From assembly GCA_050874905.1 (NCBI GenBank), contig JBNMLP010000010.1, positions 38,906 to 102,905 of the forward strand: a stretch of DNA of 64,000 nucleotides, given 5' to 3'. Source of the stretch: NC2004 sp050874905 (GTDB taxonomy: Bacteria > Bacillota > Clostridia > Lachnospirales > Lachnospiraceae). This document shows positions 50,177 through 59,467 of the stretch, piece after piece (the first letter of the stretch is position 1; each line of letters begins with the position of its first letter). A program made the translations under genes and the position numbers. A model generated the notes under the pieces. The model saw only the letters and a program-made list of their open reading frames with translations, had not been told where the DNA came from and did not search any database.

Positions 50177-53100
50177 TTAAGAAATATCTTCGTTTTTTGA
50201 CACTTCCATCAACGCTCCGATCTCCTCCATCATCTGCTGCACGTGAGGCAGGATCTCCCGCTCCTTTAAGTGTCCGGTCGCAAGCACAAATGCCGGCACC
50301 TTTTCGTTTAAAAACCGGAGTTTCCCTTTGTGTTTTTTCAGCAGTGCATCCATCCGGCCAATATCTGCCGGAGCACGCTCGTAAAGATCCATTTTGATGC
50401 GTCCCTCTTTTTGCACGATCTTAGTAATATAGTACCCGCTCGCCTGATTTTTAATCAACGCGATCTCCAAAAGATCCGACACTTCCTGCGGCAGCTCTCC
50501 GTAACGGTCGATCAGCTCATCCGTCATATCGTAGCACTCTTCTTTCGTGGAAATAGAGGCGATACGTTTGTAAAGTGCCAGCTTCTGGAACTCATTTTTC
50601 ACATATGTTGCAGGCAGATATGCCGTAAGCTCCAGATCGATCGTTGTGTCAATCACGACCGGTGTACCTTCACCCTTTAATTCCAGCAGTGCCTGATTTA
50701 ACATCTGACAGTAAAGATCATATCCCACTGCCTCTAAATGTCCGGACTGATCCTCGCCGAGCACATTTCCGGCTCCGCGGATCTCCAGATCCCGCATCGC
50801 GATCTTAAAGCCGGAGCCCAGATCCGTAAATTCCCGGATGGCTTCCAGCCGTTTCTGTGCCGTTTCCTTGATCAGCTTGTTGCGCCGGTAGAGTAAAAAT
50901 GCAAAGGCTCTGCGCCCGCTTCGTCCGACACGTCCCCGAAGCTGGTAAAGCTGTGAAAGCCCAAAATTATCAGCATCATGAATGATGATCGTATTGACAT
51001 TTGGAATATCAATACCCGTTTCAATGATCGTAGTCGATACCAGCACGTCGATCTCGCCCTCGATAAAGCGCATCATCACGCGCTCCAACTGCACTTCACT
51101 CATCTGTCCGTGCCCATATTCCACACGCGCCGCAGGCACTAACCGGCGGATCGTATCTGCCATTTCCTCAATGTTTTTCACCCGGTTGAACACATAGTAC
51201 ACCTGACCGCCGCGGGCAATCTCACGCTTGATCGCCTCCTTGATCATTTCCTCGTTATACTCCATGACATACGTCTGGATGGCATGGCGGTTGACCGGTG
51301 CCTCATTTAACAGGCTCATATCCCGGATGCCGGAAAGGCTCATATGCAGCGTTCTCGGAATCGGTGTTGCAGTAAGTGTGAGCACATCCACATCCTTTTT
51401 CATCTGTTTGATGCGCTCCTTGTGCGTAACACCAAACCGCTGCTCCTCGTCGATGATCAAAAGTCCCAGATTCCGGTAAGTGACATCCTTGCTAAACACA
51501 CGGTGGGTACCAATGACAATGTCCACTTCTCCGCTCTTTAAGCCCTCGATCGTTTCCGCCTGCTCCTTTTTCGTGCAAAACCGTGACAGCATTTTGATCG
51601 TGATCGGATACGCCTTCATCCGCTCCGTAAACGTGTTAAAATGCTGCTGCGCCAACACGGTAGTCGGCACCAGATATACGACCTGTTTGGAGTTGGTCAC
51701 CGCCTTAAATGCGGCACGAAGTGCTACCTCCGTCTTTCCGTACCCCACATCCCCACAGATCAGACGATCCATGATCTTGGTACTCTCCATATCCGCCTTG
51801 GTCTCATCGATCGCCTTTTGCTGGTCATTTGTCTCCTCATACGGAAACTGTTCCTCGAACTCCGTCTGCCATACCGTGTCCGGTTCACAGGCAAAGCCCT
51901 GCTTCTGCTGCCGGATCGCATACAAGGTCACCAGCTCCTTTGCAAGCACACCAACCTGCTTTTGCACGCGGTTCTTCGTCTTCTCCCAGTCTTTGGAACC
52001 AAGCTTATTCAGCTTCGGCTTTTTGGAATCGCTGCTTGCATACCGCTGCACCTTATCCATCTGGTTGACATTGATATAATACATATCTCCGCCGGCATAT
52101 TCGATGGAAATATAATCCCGGATAATATCATCCAGCTCCCGCTGCACGATACCGCGGTAAATGCCGACGCCCCGGTCAACATGCACCACATAATCTCCAA
52201 TGCTTAAGTCGTCAAAATTCTTGATGACCTCACCCTTAAACCGCGCTCTGCTGCGCCGTTTCTTCGTTTTTCTGCGAATAATATCATCCTCGGATAAAAT
52301 GACGATCTTCTCATTAACATAGACAAATCCGCTGCTGATACTTCCGACCGTAACTGCGATCTGTCCCGGTGCCACCTCATCGTTAAGCTCCTCTGTATAA
52401 TACGCCGAAAGCCCGGCTTCCATAAACTCTTCTGTCAGATGCTTTCCACGATGATCAGAACCGCAAAGCAGCATAACGCGGTACGCATCCTTCTGCCAGC
52501 GGCGCAGATCCGAAAGCAGCAGTTCAAAATGATTCCGGTAAGTATTGGTCGTCTGCCCGTGAAATTCCACCTCGGCTGCCGCCACATAGGTCGGATCACG
52601 GTATCCAATCTTGGAAAAATAAATGATCGGCCCGTGCTGCAGACGCTGCTCGATCTCCTCTTCCCGGTAAAAGATCTCCTTTTGTCCGGGCAGCATATAA
52701 CCGCCGAGTATCCGATCCTCCATGCTGTCACAAAATTCCTTCATGCTTGCCGAAAGCGTTTCCTTTACCCAGCTTGGCTCTTCTAAGAAAATGCGACCGC
52801 CCTCCCCGGAAAACAGATCAAACAAAGACGCTGTTTCTTTATAAAAATAAGGCAGAAAACTGTCGATTCCGGCATCCAGACGATAGGTGGAAAGTGCCTC
52901 GATCATGCCACTGATGCTGTACTTTAAATTGGTAGCCTCATTTTCTTTTCTCTCTGCCAGATACTGGTTATAACAGACATCATATTCCGCCTCCAAAGCG
53001 ATCTGTCCCATTTTCAACTGCTTCTTTGTAAGCGGCATCTCTGTCGCCGGGAAAATGGTGATCGCATCCACCTGTTCAATGGAACGCTGGCTCTCCACGT

Positions 53101-53713
53101 CAAAGCTTCTTATCGTATCGATCTCATCACCCCAGAGCTCCACACGGTAAGGAGCCTCCTCCCCCGTAGGGAACAGATCTAAAATGCCGCCACGGATCGC
53201 ATATTCACCCGGCTTCTGTACCATTGCGACGTTTTCATAGCCAAGATCCACAAGCTGCTCCGAAAATTCCGTTAAGGAAAGCTCCTGCTCCACCTTAAGG
53301 CTGACACAGAAGGCGCGCATCTGCTCTACCGTAAGCAAGCGATCAAGACCGCCATCTATGGTTGTTACCACAGTTGCCGATCCCGTTTCCACAATCTGTT
53401 TCATCACTGCAAGACGCTGGCTCTGGGTGACACCGGAATGGATGTCCGCACTGTAAAACAGTGCATCCTTTGCCGGATAATAGAGCACACTGCGGTCAAA
53501 GCAGTGGTAATCCTCATAAAGTTTTCTTGCCCGTTCCTCACTGTAAGTAACGATCAATTTCAGCGGGCAGTCCTGTCCCAGCAGATACATCATGTGCGCG
53601 ACCTGCACGTCGACACAGCCATTGATCTGCAGCGGCATTTCCCCGCAGGAAAGCACATCCCTGATCTGCTTCATTGCTTCCGTGTCAGAAAATGCCTGTT
53701 CCAACCATTTCAT
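50177..53713 (-). CDS. mfd: Transcription-repair coupling factor
   Basis: Mfd removes stalled RNA polymerase at DNA lesions and recruits the UvrAB repair machinery. The 1178-residue protein is full length: UvrB-like N-terminal part, RNA-polymerase-interaction domain (Y-V-V-H-V-D-R-G-V-G-I-Y), RecG-like helicase with Walker A C-G-D-V-G-Y-G-K-T-E, D-E-E-Q-R-F-G and the T-A-T-P-I-P-R-T-L motif, and the C-terminal regulatory domain. It follows pth by 15 bases. The ATG is preceded by AGGTG. Confidence 0.97.
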   Translation of the reverse strand: MKWLEQAFSDTEAMKQIRDVLSCGEMPLQINGCVDVQVAHMMYLLGQDCPLKLIVTYSEERARKLYEDYHCFDRSVLYYPAKDALFYSADIHSGVTQSQRLAVMKQIVETGSATVVTTIDGGLDRLLTVEQMRAFCVSLKVEQELSLTEFSEQLVDLGYENVAMVQKPGEYAIRGGILDLFPTGEEAPYRVELWGDEIDTIRSFDVESQRSIEQVDAITIFPATEMPLTKKQLKMGQIALEAEYDVCYNQYLAERKENEATNLKYSISGMIEALSTYRLDAGIDSFLPYFYKETASLFDLFSGEGGRIFLEEPSWVKETLSASMKEFCDSMEDRILGGYMLPGQKEIFYREEEIEQRLQHGPIIYFSKIGYRDPTYVAAAEVEFHGQTTNTYRNHFELLLSDLRRWQKDAYRVMLLCGSDHRGKHLTEEFMEAGLSAYYTEELNDEVAPGQIAVTVGSISSGFVYVNEKIVILSEDDIIRRKTKKRRSRARFKGEVIKNFDDLSIGDYVVHVDRGVGIYRGIVQRELDDIIRDYISIEYAGGDMYYINVNQMDKVQRYASSDSKKPKLNKLGSKDWEKTKNRVQKQVGVLAKELVTLYAIRQQKQGFACEPDTVWQTEFEEQFPYEETNDQQKAIDETKADMESTKIMDRLICGDVGYGKTEVALRAAFKAVTNSKQVVYLVPTTVLAQQHFNTFTERMKAYPITIKMLSRFCTKKEQAETIEGLKSGEVDIVIGTHRVFSKDVTYRNLGLLIIDEEQRFGVTHKERIKQMKKDVDVLTLTATPIPRTLHMSLSGIRDMSLLNEAPVNRHAIQTYVMEYNEEMIKEAIKREIARGGQVYYVFNRVKNIEEMADTIRRLVPAARVEYGHGQMSEVQLERVMMRFIEGEIDVLVSTTIIETGIDIPNVNTIIIHDADNFGLSQLYQLRGRVGRSGRRAFAFLLYRRNKLIKETAQKRLEAIREFTDLGSGFKIAMRDLEIRGAGNVLGEDQSGHLEAVGYDLYCQMLNQALLELKGEGTPVVIDTTIDLELTAYLPATYVKNEFQKLALYKRIASISTKEECYDMTDELIDRYGELPQEVSDLLEIALIKNQASGYYITKIVQKEGRIKMDLYERAPADIGRMDALLKKHKGKLRFLNEKVPAFVLATGHLKEREILPHVQQMMEEIGALMEVSKNEDIS

Positions 53714-53728
53714 GCTATCTTCACCTGC

Positions 53729-54298
53729 TTATTTCTTCTTTCCATTATAGGTATTCATTGCCTTTGCCGTCTGTCCGGCTACCATCAGATCTGCGGCTTT
53801 TACTGCATTTTCCATTCCTTCCGCCACAGCTTCTAACTGTTCCCCGGAAAAATGACTCAGCACATGATTGGCCAGATCCTGTCCGGCACGCTTCATACCT
53901 ACTCCAATCCTGATCCGCGGAAACTCCTCACTGTTTAAATGGGAAATAATGCTCTTGATCCCGTTATGTCCTCCGGCACTTCCCTTTTCCCGGATGCGAA
54001 GCTGGCCCACATCCAGATTGATGTCATCATAGATCACGATCACATCCTTAGGCTCCACCTTATAAAAGCGCGCAACAGCACCCACACATTCCCCACTTAA
54101 GTTCATATAAGTCATCGGCTTTACAAGGAGCACTTTTTCTCCGTGAATGATGCCCTGTCCATATACACCCTTTAACTTCTGCTGACGAAGCGGGATGTCA
54201 TACGCTTCTGAAATACGGTCGATCGTTTCAAATCCAACATTATGTCTTGTTCCCACATATTCCATTCCGGGATTTCCAAGTCCTACAATAATCTTCAT
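53729..54298 (-). CDS. pth: Peptidyl-tRNA hydrolase
   Basis: Pth frees tRNA from peptidyl-tRNA dropped by ribosomes. The 189-residue protein has the start I-V-G-L-G-N-P-G, the catalytic H in R-H-N-V-G-F (His near 19), the P-M-T-Y-M-N-L-S-G motif and Y-D-D-I-N-L-D. The length is usual. It lies between the truncated glmU and mfd, an order common in Bacillota. AGGAGAG precedes the ATG. Confidence 0.97.
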   Translation of the reverse strand: MKIIVGLGNPGMEYVGTRHNVGFETIDRISEAYDIPLRQQKLKGVYGQGIIHGEKVLLVKPMTYMNLSGECVGAVARFYKVEPKDVIVIYDDINLDVGQLRIREKGSAGGHNGIKSIISHLNSEEFPRIRIGVGMKRAGQDLANHVLSHFSGEQLEAVAEGMENAVKAADLMVAGQTAKAMNTYNGKKK

Positions 54299-54315
54299 CG
54301 CTCTCTCCTGTCAGT

Positions 54316-55062
54316 TTATGCACGTTGTCTCTGCTGCATGACAGCCTCTGCCTCTGAAAGCTGCTCTTTGGAATTGACACCCATGATCTCTGTCTCATCC
54401 TCCGTCACGACAGCATCCACACGTCCGCCCTCTGCCTTGATGATCGACAAAGTATCCGGAAGATAATACTCGTTTTGTGCATTATCATTTTTCAGTTTTC
54501 CTAAGCTGTCATAAAGCGCATCTGCCTCAAACAGATACATACCGGAATTGACCTCTTTAAAAGCACGTTCCTGTTCTGTCGCATCCTTATGCTCTACATT
54601 CTTTATAAAGTTTCCATTTTCGTCCCGGATAATACGTCCATATCCGGTCGGGTCCGCAAGAATGGTAGAAAGCATGGTGACTGTATTGTGTTTCTCCACA
54701 TGTCTTGCCACCAGATTCTTTAATGTTTCTCCCTTGATCAGCGGCGTATCTCCACAAAGGATCAGTACCTGTCCTTCCCTGCCGATAAAATCCTTCGCAC
54801 ACATCACTGCATGCCCGGTTCCAAGCTGCTCCTTCTGCTCTGCAAATGTGATGGTTTCGCCCGGATATGCTTTTTCTACCGCTTCCTTGACCTGATCGCC
54901 TTCATATCCCACGATCACGCATACCTCATCTGCGCCCGCTTGTTTTGCAGCGTCGATCGAATACTGAACCATTGCTTTTCCCATTACCTGGTGCAACACC
55001 TTTGGAAGTGCAGATTTCATTCTTGTTCCTTTTCCTGCTGCCAGGATCACTACCTTTAACAT
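54316..55062 (-). CDS. GlmU-like uridylyltransferase lacking the acetyltransferase domain
   Basis: A 248-residue protein corresponding to the N-terminal half of GlmU: L-A-A-G-K-G-T-R-M-K-S-x-L-P-K-V-L-H (UTP site), Q-L-G-T-G-H-A-V, and G-D-T-P-L-I-K metal site. It should make UDP-GlcNAc from GlcNAc-1-P. The C-terminal left-handed beta helix that acetylates GlcN-1-P in full GlmU (about 450 residues) is missing; the gene ends cleanly 18 bases before pth, with no sign of a frameshift. The acetylation must come from another protein. GGGAGG precedes the ATG. Confidence 0.88.
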   Translation of the reverse strand: MLKVVILAAGKGTRMKSALPKVLHQVMGKAMVQYSIDAAKQAGADEVCVIVGYEGDQVKEAVEKAYPGETITFAEQKEQLGTGHAVMCAKDFIGREGQVLILCGDTPLIKGETLKNLVARHVEKHNTVTMLSTILADPTGYGRIIRDENGNFIKNVEHKDATEQERAFKEVNSGMYLFEADALYDSLGKLKNDNAQNEYYLPDTLSIIKAEGGRVDAVVTEDETEIMGVNSKEQLSEAEAVMQQRQRA

Positions 55063-55155
55063 TCTTCTTACCTCCCTGTTTTGCTAAGCCATCCCCGCCA
55101 TACGATGAAACCTGCCGGCACGGATACGCTTTACCCGTCATCATTTTCGTAAATG

Positions 55156-55185
55156 TAAAAAATCCACCAGCATCTGCTGGTGGAT
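55156..55185 (-). terminator. Rho-independent terminator after rpsR
   Basis: An 11-bp perfect stem (55162-55172 with 55175-55185) with a 2-base apex is followed on the minus strand by six T (55157-55162). It closes the rpsF-ssb-rpsR operon 12 bases after the rpsR stop. Confidence 0.93.
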
Positions 55186-55197
55186 CCGAACTTCTTC

Positions 55198-55461
55198 TTA
55201 GTCTGTAGTATAAGGCAATAAAGCTACGTGACGAGCTCTCTTGATCGCTACAGTTAAAGCTCTCTGATGCTTTGCACAGTTACCTGTGATACGACGAGGA
55301 AGGATCTTTCCTCTCTCAGAGATGTATCTGCTTAACTTATCTGTATCCTTATAATCAATGACTGCATTCTTATCCGCACAGAATACACATACTTTTTTTC
55401 TTCTGCGGCTTGGTCTTCTTCTCATTGGAGAATCAGAATGCTCACTCTTATTATATGCCAT
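55198..55461 (-). CDS. rpsR: 30S ribosomal protein S18
   Basis: An 87-residue basic protein with R-R-R-P-S-R-R-R-K-K-V-C-V-F-C, then I-D-Y-K-D and I-L-P-R-R-I-T-G-N-C-A-K-H-Q-R, the conserved S18 core. Two cysteine pairs (C-x2-C and a later C near H) suggest the zinc-binding version. It is third in the rpsF-ssb-rpsR operon. AGGAGG precedes the ATG. Confidence 0.97.
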   Translation of the reverse strand: MAYNKSEHSDSPMRRRPSRRRKKVCVFCADKNAVIDYKDTDKLSRYISERGKILPRRITGNCAKHQRALTVAIKRARHVALLPYTTD

Positions 55462-55482
55462 GACATTAACCTCCTGTTCAAA

Positions 55483-55923
55483 CTAGAATGGCAGAGTCTC
55501 CTCAACACCACTCTCAATATTGATAAAACCATCACCGGATGCTGCACTTGGAGCCGGCGCTCCACCACCTGCAGGGGCACCACCATTGTAACTCTGGCTG
55601 GCATTCTTGCTCTCTGCAAACTCGATCTCTTCTACGATCACCTGTACCGAATACACTTTCTCGCCATTGCTGTTTGTATAATTGTCATTCTGGATACGTC
55701 CGGTAACCACTACCTTGGTACCCTGATGTAAATATTTCTCAACAAACTCGCTCTGCTTTCCAAATGTAGTACAGTTAAAGAAATCAGCATCTGGCTGACC
55801 TTCACGTTTAAATCTTCTGTCTACGGCCAGAGAAAATCTTCCTACCGCAGTCTGTGAAGCTCCCTGAGAATAACGGATCTCAGGATCACGGGTCAGACGA
55901 CCCATTAAAATGACTTTATTCAT
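55483..55923 (-). CDS. ssb: Single-stranded DNA-binding protein
   Basis: A 146-residue OB-fold protein: N-K-V-I-L-M-G-R-L-T-R-D-P-E-I-R-Y start, F-N-C-T-T-F-G-K-Q-S-E-F, then a glycine- and alanine-rich linker (about 115-132) and an acidic tip E-E-T-L-P-F at the C terminus that contacts partner proteins. It binds single-stranded DNA in replication and repair. It lies between the genes for S6 and S18, the usual arrangement. GGAGG precedes the ATG. Confidence 0.97.
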   Translation of the reverse strand: MNKVILMGRLTRDPEIRYSQGASQTAVGRFSLAVDRRFKREGQPDADFFNCTTFGKQSEFVEKYLHQGTKVVVTGRIQNDNYTNSNGEKVYSVQVIVEEIEFAESKNASQSYNGGAPAGGGAPAPSAASGDGFINIESGVEETLPF

Positions 55924-55942
55924 TATGGATTCCTCCTCTTCG

Positions 55943-56230
55943 TTATGCGTCCTGTTTTACGCATAAGAATCTAAGTACGTTATCCATGATACGAAGTCTT
56001 GACTCAACTTCTGCTGGCGTCTCAGATTCTGCATCGAATTGGATGAAATAGTAATAACCAACATTCATCTTCTGAATCTCGTAAGCTAATGTCTTCTTAC
56101 CAGCTTCATCAACGTTAGTGATCGTTCCGCCGAAAGTTGTGATGATCTCTTTCGCCTTCTCAACTACGCTTGCTCTAACGTCATCTTCGATTTTTGCATT
56201 AACAACCAACGCTAATTCATACTTATTCAT
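55943..56230 (-). CDS. rpsF: 30S ribosomal protein S6
   Basis: A 95-residue protein with Y-E-L-A-L-V-V-N at the start, K-K-T-L-A-Y-E-I-Q-K and Y-Y-F-I-Q-F-D-A, typical of S6. The start is ATG 56230 after AAAGGAGG; an upstream extension of the frame has no site. It is first in the rpsF-ssb-rpsR operon, served by the promoter at 56308-56336. Confidence 0.97.
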   Translation of the reverse strand: MNKYELALVVNAKIEDDVRASVVEKAKEIITTFGGTITNVDEAGKKTLAYEIQKMNVGYYYFIQFDAESETPAEVESRLRIMDNVLRFLCVKQDA

Positions 56231-56307
56231 AGTTGTTAGCACCTCCTTTTGGTCTCTGGCCCTCTTCTTAAGAAAAGAGCAAGGAATAATTATTATCACA
56301 CCCGACT

Positions 56308-56336
56308 ATCTTATCATAGAGAAAAAACAAATGCAA
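56308..56336 (-). promoter_or_regulatory. Promoter of rpsF-ssb-rpsR
   Basis: TTGCAT (56331-56336) and TAAGAT (56308-56313) are 17 bases apart on the minus strand. The leader of about 75 bases has a weak hairpin near 56262-56279, but I cannot identify an S6:S18 autoregulatory site with confidence. Confidence 0.72.
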
Positions 56337-56360
56337 GCACTTTTTTCAAGCTTTCATTCT

Positions 56361-58964
56361 CTACCGCACGATCCGGAAGCTGATCGTCTTCTTTCCTGTA
56401 AAGTTGCCTTTTCCGCAAATGGTAACCGTCGCTTTTCCCACTTTTTTATTGGCTCCATAGCGTACCGTATAATCGCGCCCTGCCTTTAAGGATTTACCAT
56501 TTAACAGAACAGAAAGCTTCGGCTTGATGCGGTGTCCCTTGTATTTGTAGTTGCCGATCGCCTTGATCTTCAGGTTTTTCACCTGCTTTTTCCCAATCGT
56601 AAAGGAAAGGGTGCGGCTTCCGGTATAATTGCCCTGCCCGGTGATCGTCACCAACGCCTTGCCTCGTTTTACATTATTTTCATAGACGGCCTGATAATCC
56701 ACTCCGGCAAGCAGGCTGCTCTTTTGATCGCGCACATCAAGTGCCGGTGTCACTGCTCTGCCGGCATATTCCTGTGACGCAATTTTGGCAAAGGACACAC
56801 GGGAAAGCGGTGCCTTTGCAATCGTAAAGGTCACTTCCTTTTCTCCGGCATAAGCCCCTCTACCAATCAGGCGGATGGCAGCCTCCCCGGCACAGCTGTT
56901 ATGGCTTAACACCATATCGTAGTCCGTTCCTGCCACAAGCTGCTGCCCATTCTGCTGCACGAGCAGCTCGGGGATCTGTTCCTTCTGGTTGTATACATAG
57001 CTTCCAAGCACCGTAACCGATGCCGCACTGATGTTTTGCTCCTGTCCGAAATCCGCCTGCTGCACGGCTTCCGTAACGGCTCCTGCCACACCCACCTGCG
57101 TATCGGTTACCGTCCCGGCATGAAAGGCTTCCGATCCCGCGGCATAAGAGATTGTCACCGCTCCTTTATAATTACCCTGTCCGGTAATTGTAGCAAGGAG
57201 AAGTTCTCCACCCGGCAAAGAAGCATTTCCCGGTGTTGTGATCGTATAATCCACGTCCTTTTTCAGCGTTACTCCCTGATCCTTTAAAACAACATCCCAA
57301 AGAGCTACCTGTCCGGCAGCACCTGTTACCTTCACCTGTTTTACCATAGAGCCGGAAAGTGCTGCCTGTGCGATCGTCATCGTTCCCGATACAATCCCGC
57401 TGTATCTTCCATCTCCGGCTCCCGACACCTCGATCAGCCCTGTTCCGGCATTTTGATTATCCGTATATTTTACACTGTAATCCCGATCCAGCACCAGGGT
57501 ACGCTGCTCTTTAGATACGGAAAGCTGCTCCTTTTTCACATAACCGCTCACGGTCTGGTCGCCCTTTTGGTAAGTCACTGCATAATAAAGCCCGGCCTGC
57601 CCGGAAATGTTCACCTGTTTTCCTTTTTTCAGTGTTCCCAACAGATTGTAGGAATCTGACGGTCCACTAAACAGATCCGCTTCCTTTTTCACCTTTCCGG
57701 AGGCTGCCACCGCCTTTTTGGAAACGACCTTCACCGCCGGCTCCTGCAAATGTCCATTATAAGTAAATGTACTCGCGCTGACGATCTTATATTCCTTCAG
57801 ATTGGCAGATACATACACCTTCACACTATCACTGACTCCGGACGGCGTGCTCGCTGTAATGACCGTTTCGCCCGCAGACACCCCATATACAGTTGCGTCC
57901 TTTACATAAGCCACGTCCGGTCTTGACGATGTCCACGTGATCTCATCTGTACAGTCCGCCGGTGTCAGACCATAATAAAGATTGGCTTCATTTTCTGCCT
58001 TTAACGTAATGCTGTCCGCCGTAATGGAAAGCTTGGTAGCAGTTTTTTTCTTCTGGATCTCACTCGTCTGATACCAGAAATTCAGATCGGTATATCCGCT
58101 GATTCCCGGCACTCTTCCCCGGCTGGTGTACTGCCAGAAGGAATAGGTACCATTATATGCCGTCGCAAAACCACGATCTTTTCCATTGTTCTTACCAAAA
58201 TTAGCCAGCCACATCAAACGCGTTTTGGCAAGCTCCTCCGCATACAGATGATTGTTCATCATATCTCCGTTGGCATAGACCATCGGCACATAACCTGCCG
58301 ATTCCACCGTCTTACAAAATGCCTCGCACACATCGGTCGCCTTCCGCTTCGTAAGATGCGCCTTTAACAGCCGTCCCGACGTTGACGTATAAAACTCATA
58401 ATCAAGCACCACCGGCATGGAAATGTCATAGCCCTTGATCCGCTTTAATACATAATTCGCCTCTGCTCTTGCTTCCGCCGGTGTCGTTGCCTGTGAGTAA
58501 ATGTAAACCCCCACCTTAATACCGGCTTTTAACGCACCCTTGATATAACTGACATAACGGCTGTCCGGCATCAGACGTCCCGTTCCGGCTCCACGATAAC
58601 CAACACGGATGATCGCATAGCTGACACCTGCACGTTTTACCCGCTTCCAGTCAATATTTCCCTGCCACTGGGACACATCAATACCATGTGCTACCTTATA
58701 ACCGGCAAATCGTCTGGCATGGCGATACGTGCTTTTCGTAAACGGACTTTTTACGATCGGCATACTGTCTCCTGCGATCTGTGCTGCGTCCTCTTGTCCT
58801 TCTCCCCACTCATAGTCAGCCTGCTCCTGCTTCATCAGTGCCGGGTCCCGGTCAAGCTCCTGCTCAGATGGCTCTGCTGCACATACAGGATTTCCCAAAC
58901 ACATAGCCATGCCGCTCCACAACAATAGCAGAATTATCCACACCTTTTGCAAACGAACTCTCAT
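56361..58964 (-). CDS. Secreted GH25 muramidase with Big_2, SH3 and repeat domains
   Basis: An 867-residue exported protein that should cut the glycan strands of peptidoglycan. Signal peptide 1-29; GH25 domain about 90-300 with H-G-I-D-V-S-Q-W-Q-G (Asp96) and V-V-L-D-Y-E-F (Asp188, Glu190); Big_2-like domain about 312-385; bacterial SH3 domain about 424-482; then several repeats ending in G-x-G-x-Y-x-G-x-x-x-x-x-F-x-I to the C terminus. The SH3 domain lies inside the first repeat. The last repeats are lysine-rich and may bind wall polymers. The start overlaps the DUF951 stop by 4 bases. Confidence 0.92.
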   Translation of the reverse strand: MRVRLQKVWIILLLLWSGMAMCLGNPVCAAEPSEQELDRDPALMKQEQADYEWGEGQEDAAQIAGDSMPIVKSPFTKSTYRHARRFAGYKVAHGIDVSQWQGNIDWKRVKRAGVSYAIIRVGYRGAGTGRLMPDSRYVSYIKGALKAGIKVGVYIYSQATTPAEARAEANYVLKRIKGYDISMPVVLDYEFYTSTSGRLLKAHLTKRKATDVCEAFCKTVESAGYVPMVYANGDMMNNHLYAEELAKTRLMWLANFGKNNGKDRGFATAYNGTYSFWQYTSRGRVPGISGYTDLNFWYQTSEIQKKKTATKLSITADSITLKAENEANLYYGLTPADCTDEITWTSSRPDVAYVKDATVYGVSAGETVITASTPSGVSDSVKVYVSANLKEYKIVSASTFTYNGHLQEPAVKVVSKKAVAASGKVKKEADLFSGPSDSYNLLGTLKKGKQVNISGQAGLYYAVTYQKGDQTVSGYVKKEQLSVSKEQRTLVLDRDYSVKYTDNQNAGTGLIEVSGAGDGRYSGIVSGTMTIAQAALSGSMVKQVKVTGAAGQVALWDVVLKDQGVTLKKDVDYTITTPGNASLPGGELLLATITGQGNYKGAVTISYAAGSEAFHAGTVTDTQVGVAGAVTEAVQQADFGQEQNISAASVTVLGSYVYNQKEQIPELLVQQNGQQLVAGTDYDMVLSHNSCAGEAAIRLIGRGAYAGEKEVTFTIAKAPLSRVSFAKIASQEYAGRAVTPALDVRDQKSSLLAGVDYQAVYENNVKRGKALVTITGQGNYTGSRTLSFTIGKKQVKNLKIKAIGNYKYKGHRIKPKLSVLLNGKSLKAGRDYTVRYGANKKVGKATVTICGKGNFTGKKTISFRIVR

Positions 58965-59158
58965 TTTTCTGCTTCCTTCCCTTCCTCTATAAATCCCTTG
59001 AAATTTTTCTCAACAAGCTTCCGTGTCACCATCACCTCATGGCCACAGCCCTTGCATTTTAGTTTAAAATCCATACCCACGCGAAGAATCTCCCATTCAT
59101 TTGCCCCACAAGGGTGCGGCTTCTTCATTTTTATCACCTGTCCGATTTCAAATTTCAT
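58961..59158 (-). CDS. DUF951 family small protein
   Basis: A 65-residue protein with K-K-P-H-P-C-G-A-N-E-W and K-C-K-G-C-G-H-E-V, a small Cys-rich fold possibly binding zinc. It is typical of DUF951, a protein widespread in Bacillota with no proven role; many genomes place it near ribosome- or replication-linked genes. It overlaps the muramidase start by ATGA, implying translational coupling. GGGAGG precedes the ATG. Confidence 0.92.
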   Translation of the reverse strand: MKFEIGQVIKMKKPHPCGANEWEILRVGMDFKLKCKGCGHEVMVTRKLVEKNFKGFIEEGKEAEK

Positions 59159-59236
59159 GTTTAGACCTCCCAGACTTACTTCTATATGATTATCCTGCTT
59201 TTAAAAAGCTTGTGTATCTTTTGACTCATTGCTTTC

Positions 59237-59266
59237 ATTCTAGCATATTCCTGCCTTACTAGACAA
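59237..59266 (-). promoter_or_regulatory. Promoter of the DUF951-muramidase pair
   Basis: TTGTCT (59261-59266) and TAGAAT (59237-59242) are 18 bases apart on the minus strand; a TG one base before the -10 box makes it an extended -10 promoter. The DUF951 ATG is about 80 bases downstream. Confidence 0.68.
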
Positions 59267-59311
59267 GCATTCCCATGGCAGCACTTCTCATTTACGATCA
59301 TCCGGGATTAA

Positions 59312-59344
59312 ATGTTAACCATATTTTTGTATATAGGTTGACAT
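59312..59344 (+). promoter_or_regulatory. BirA operator upstream of bioY
   Basis: ATGTTAACC (59312-59320) and GGTTGACAT (59336-59344) are inverted half-sites separated by 15 bases, matching the Bacillota BirA box. The right half overlaps the -35 box of the bioY promoter, so biotinyl-AMP-bound BirA should shut the gene off when biotin is plentiful. Confidence 0.9.
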
Positions 59345-59366
59345 TTCGCATTTCCTGTGTTTTAAT
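59338..59366 (+). promoter_or_regulatory. Promoter of bioY
   Basis: Perfect -35 TTGACA (59338-59343), 17-base spacer, -10 TTTAAT (59361-59366). The rest of the gene-free stretch 59159-59467 holds the divergent DUF951 promoter, the BirA operator and a leader of about 95 bases in which I see nothing further. Confidence 0.85.
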
Positions 59367-59467
59367 AAGCGATGGATTCATTGACCATACTGTATTTAAA
59401 GATAGAAAAACAGCGGGTCGATCCATACATCTAAATTTAAAACAAGCCCTTATAAGGAGGAACAAAA

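Noticed and set aside
53714..55155. A promoter just upstream of the truncated glmU
   Set aside because: I looked for paired -35 and -10 boxes between 55063 and 55155 and found none convincing, so none is listed.
56231..56307. An S6:S18 autoregulatory leader upstream of rpsF
   Set aside because: Only a weak short hairpin is visible; I cannot match the known motif by eye.
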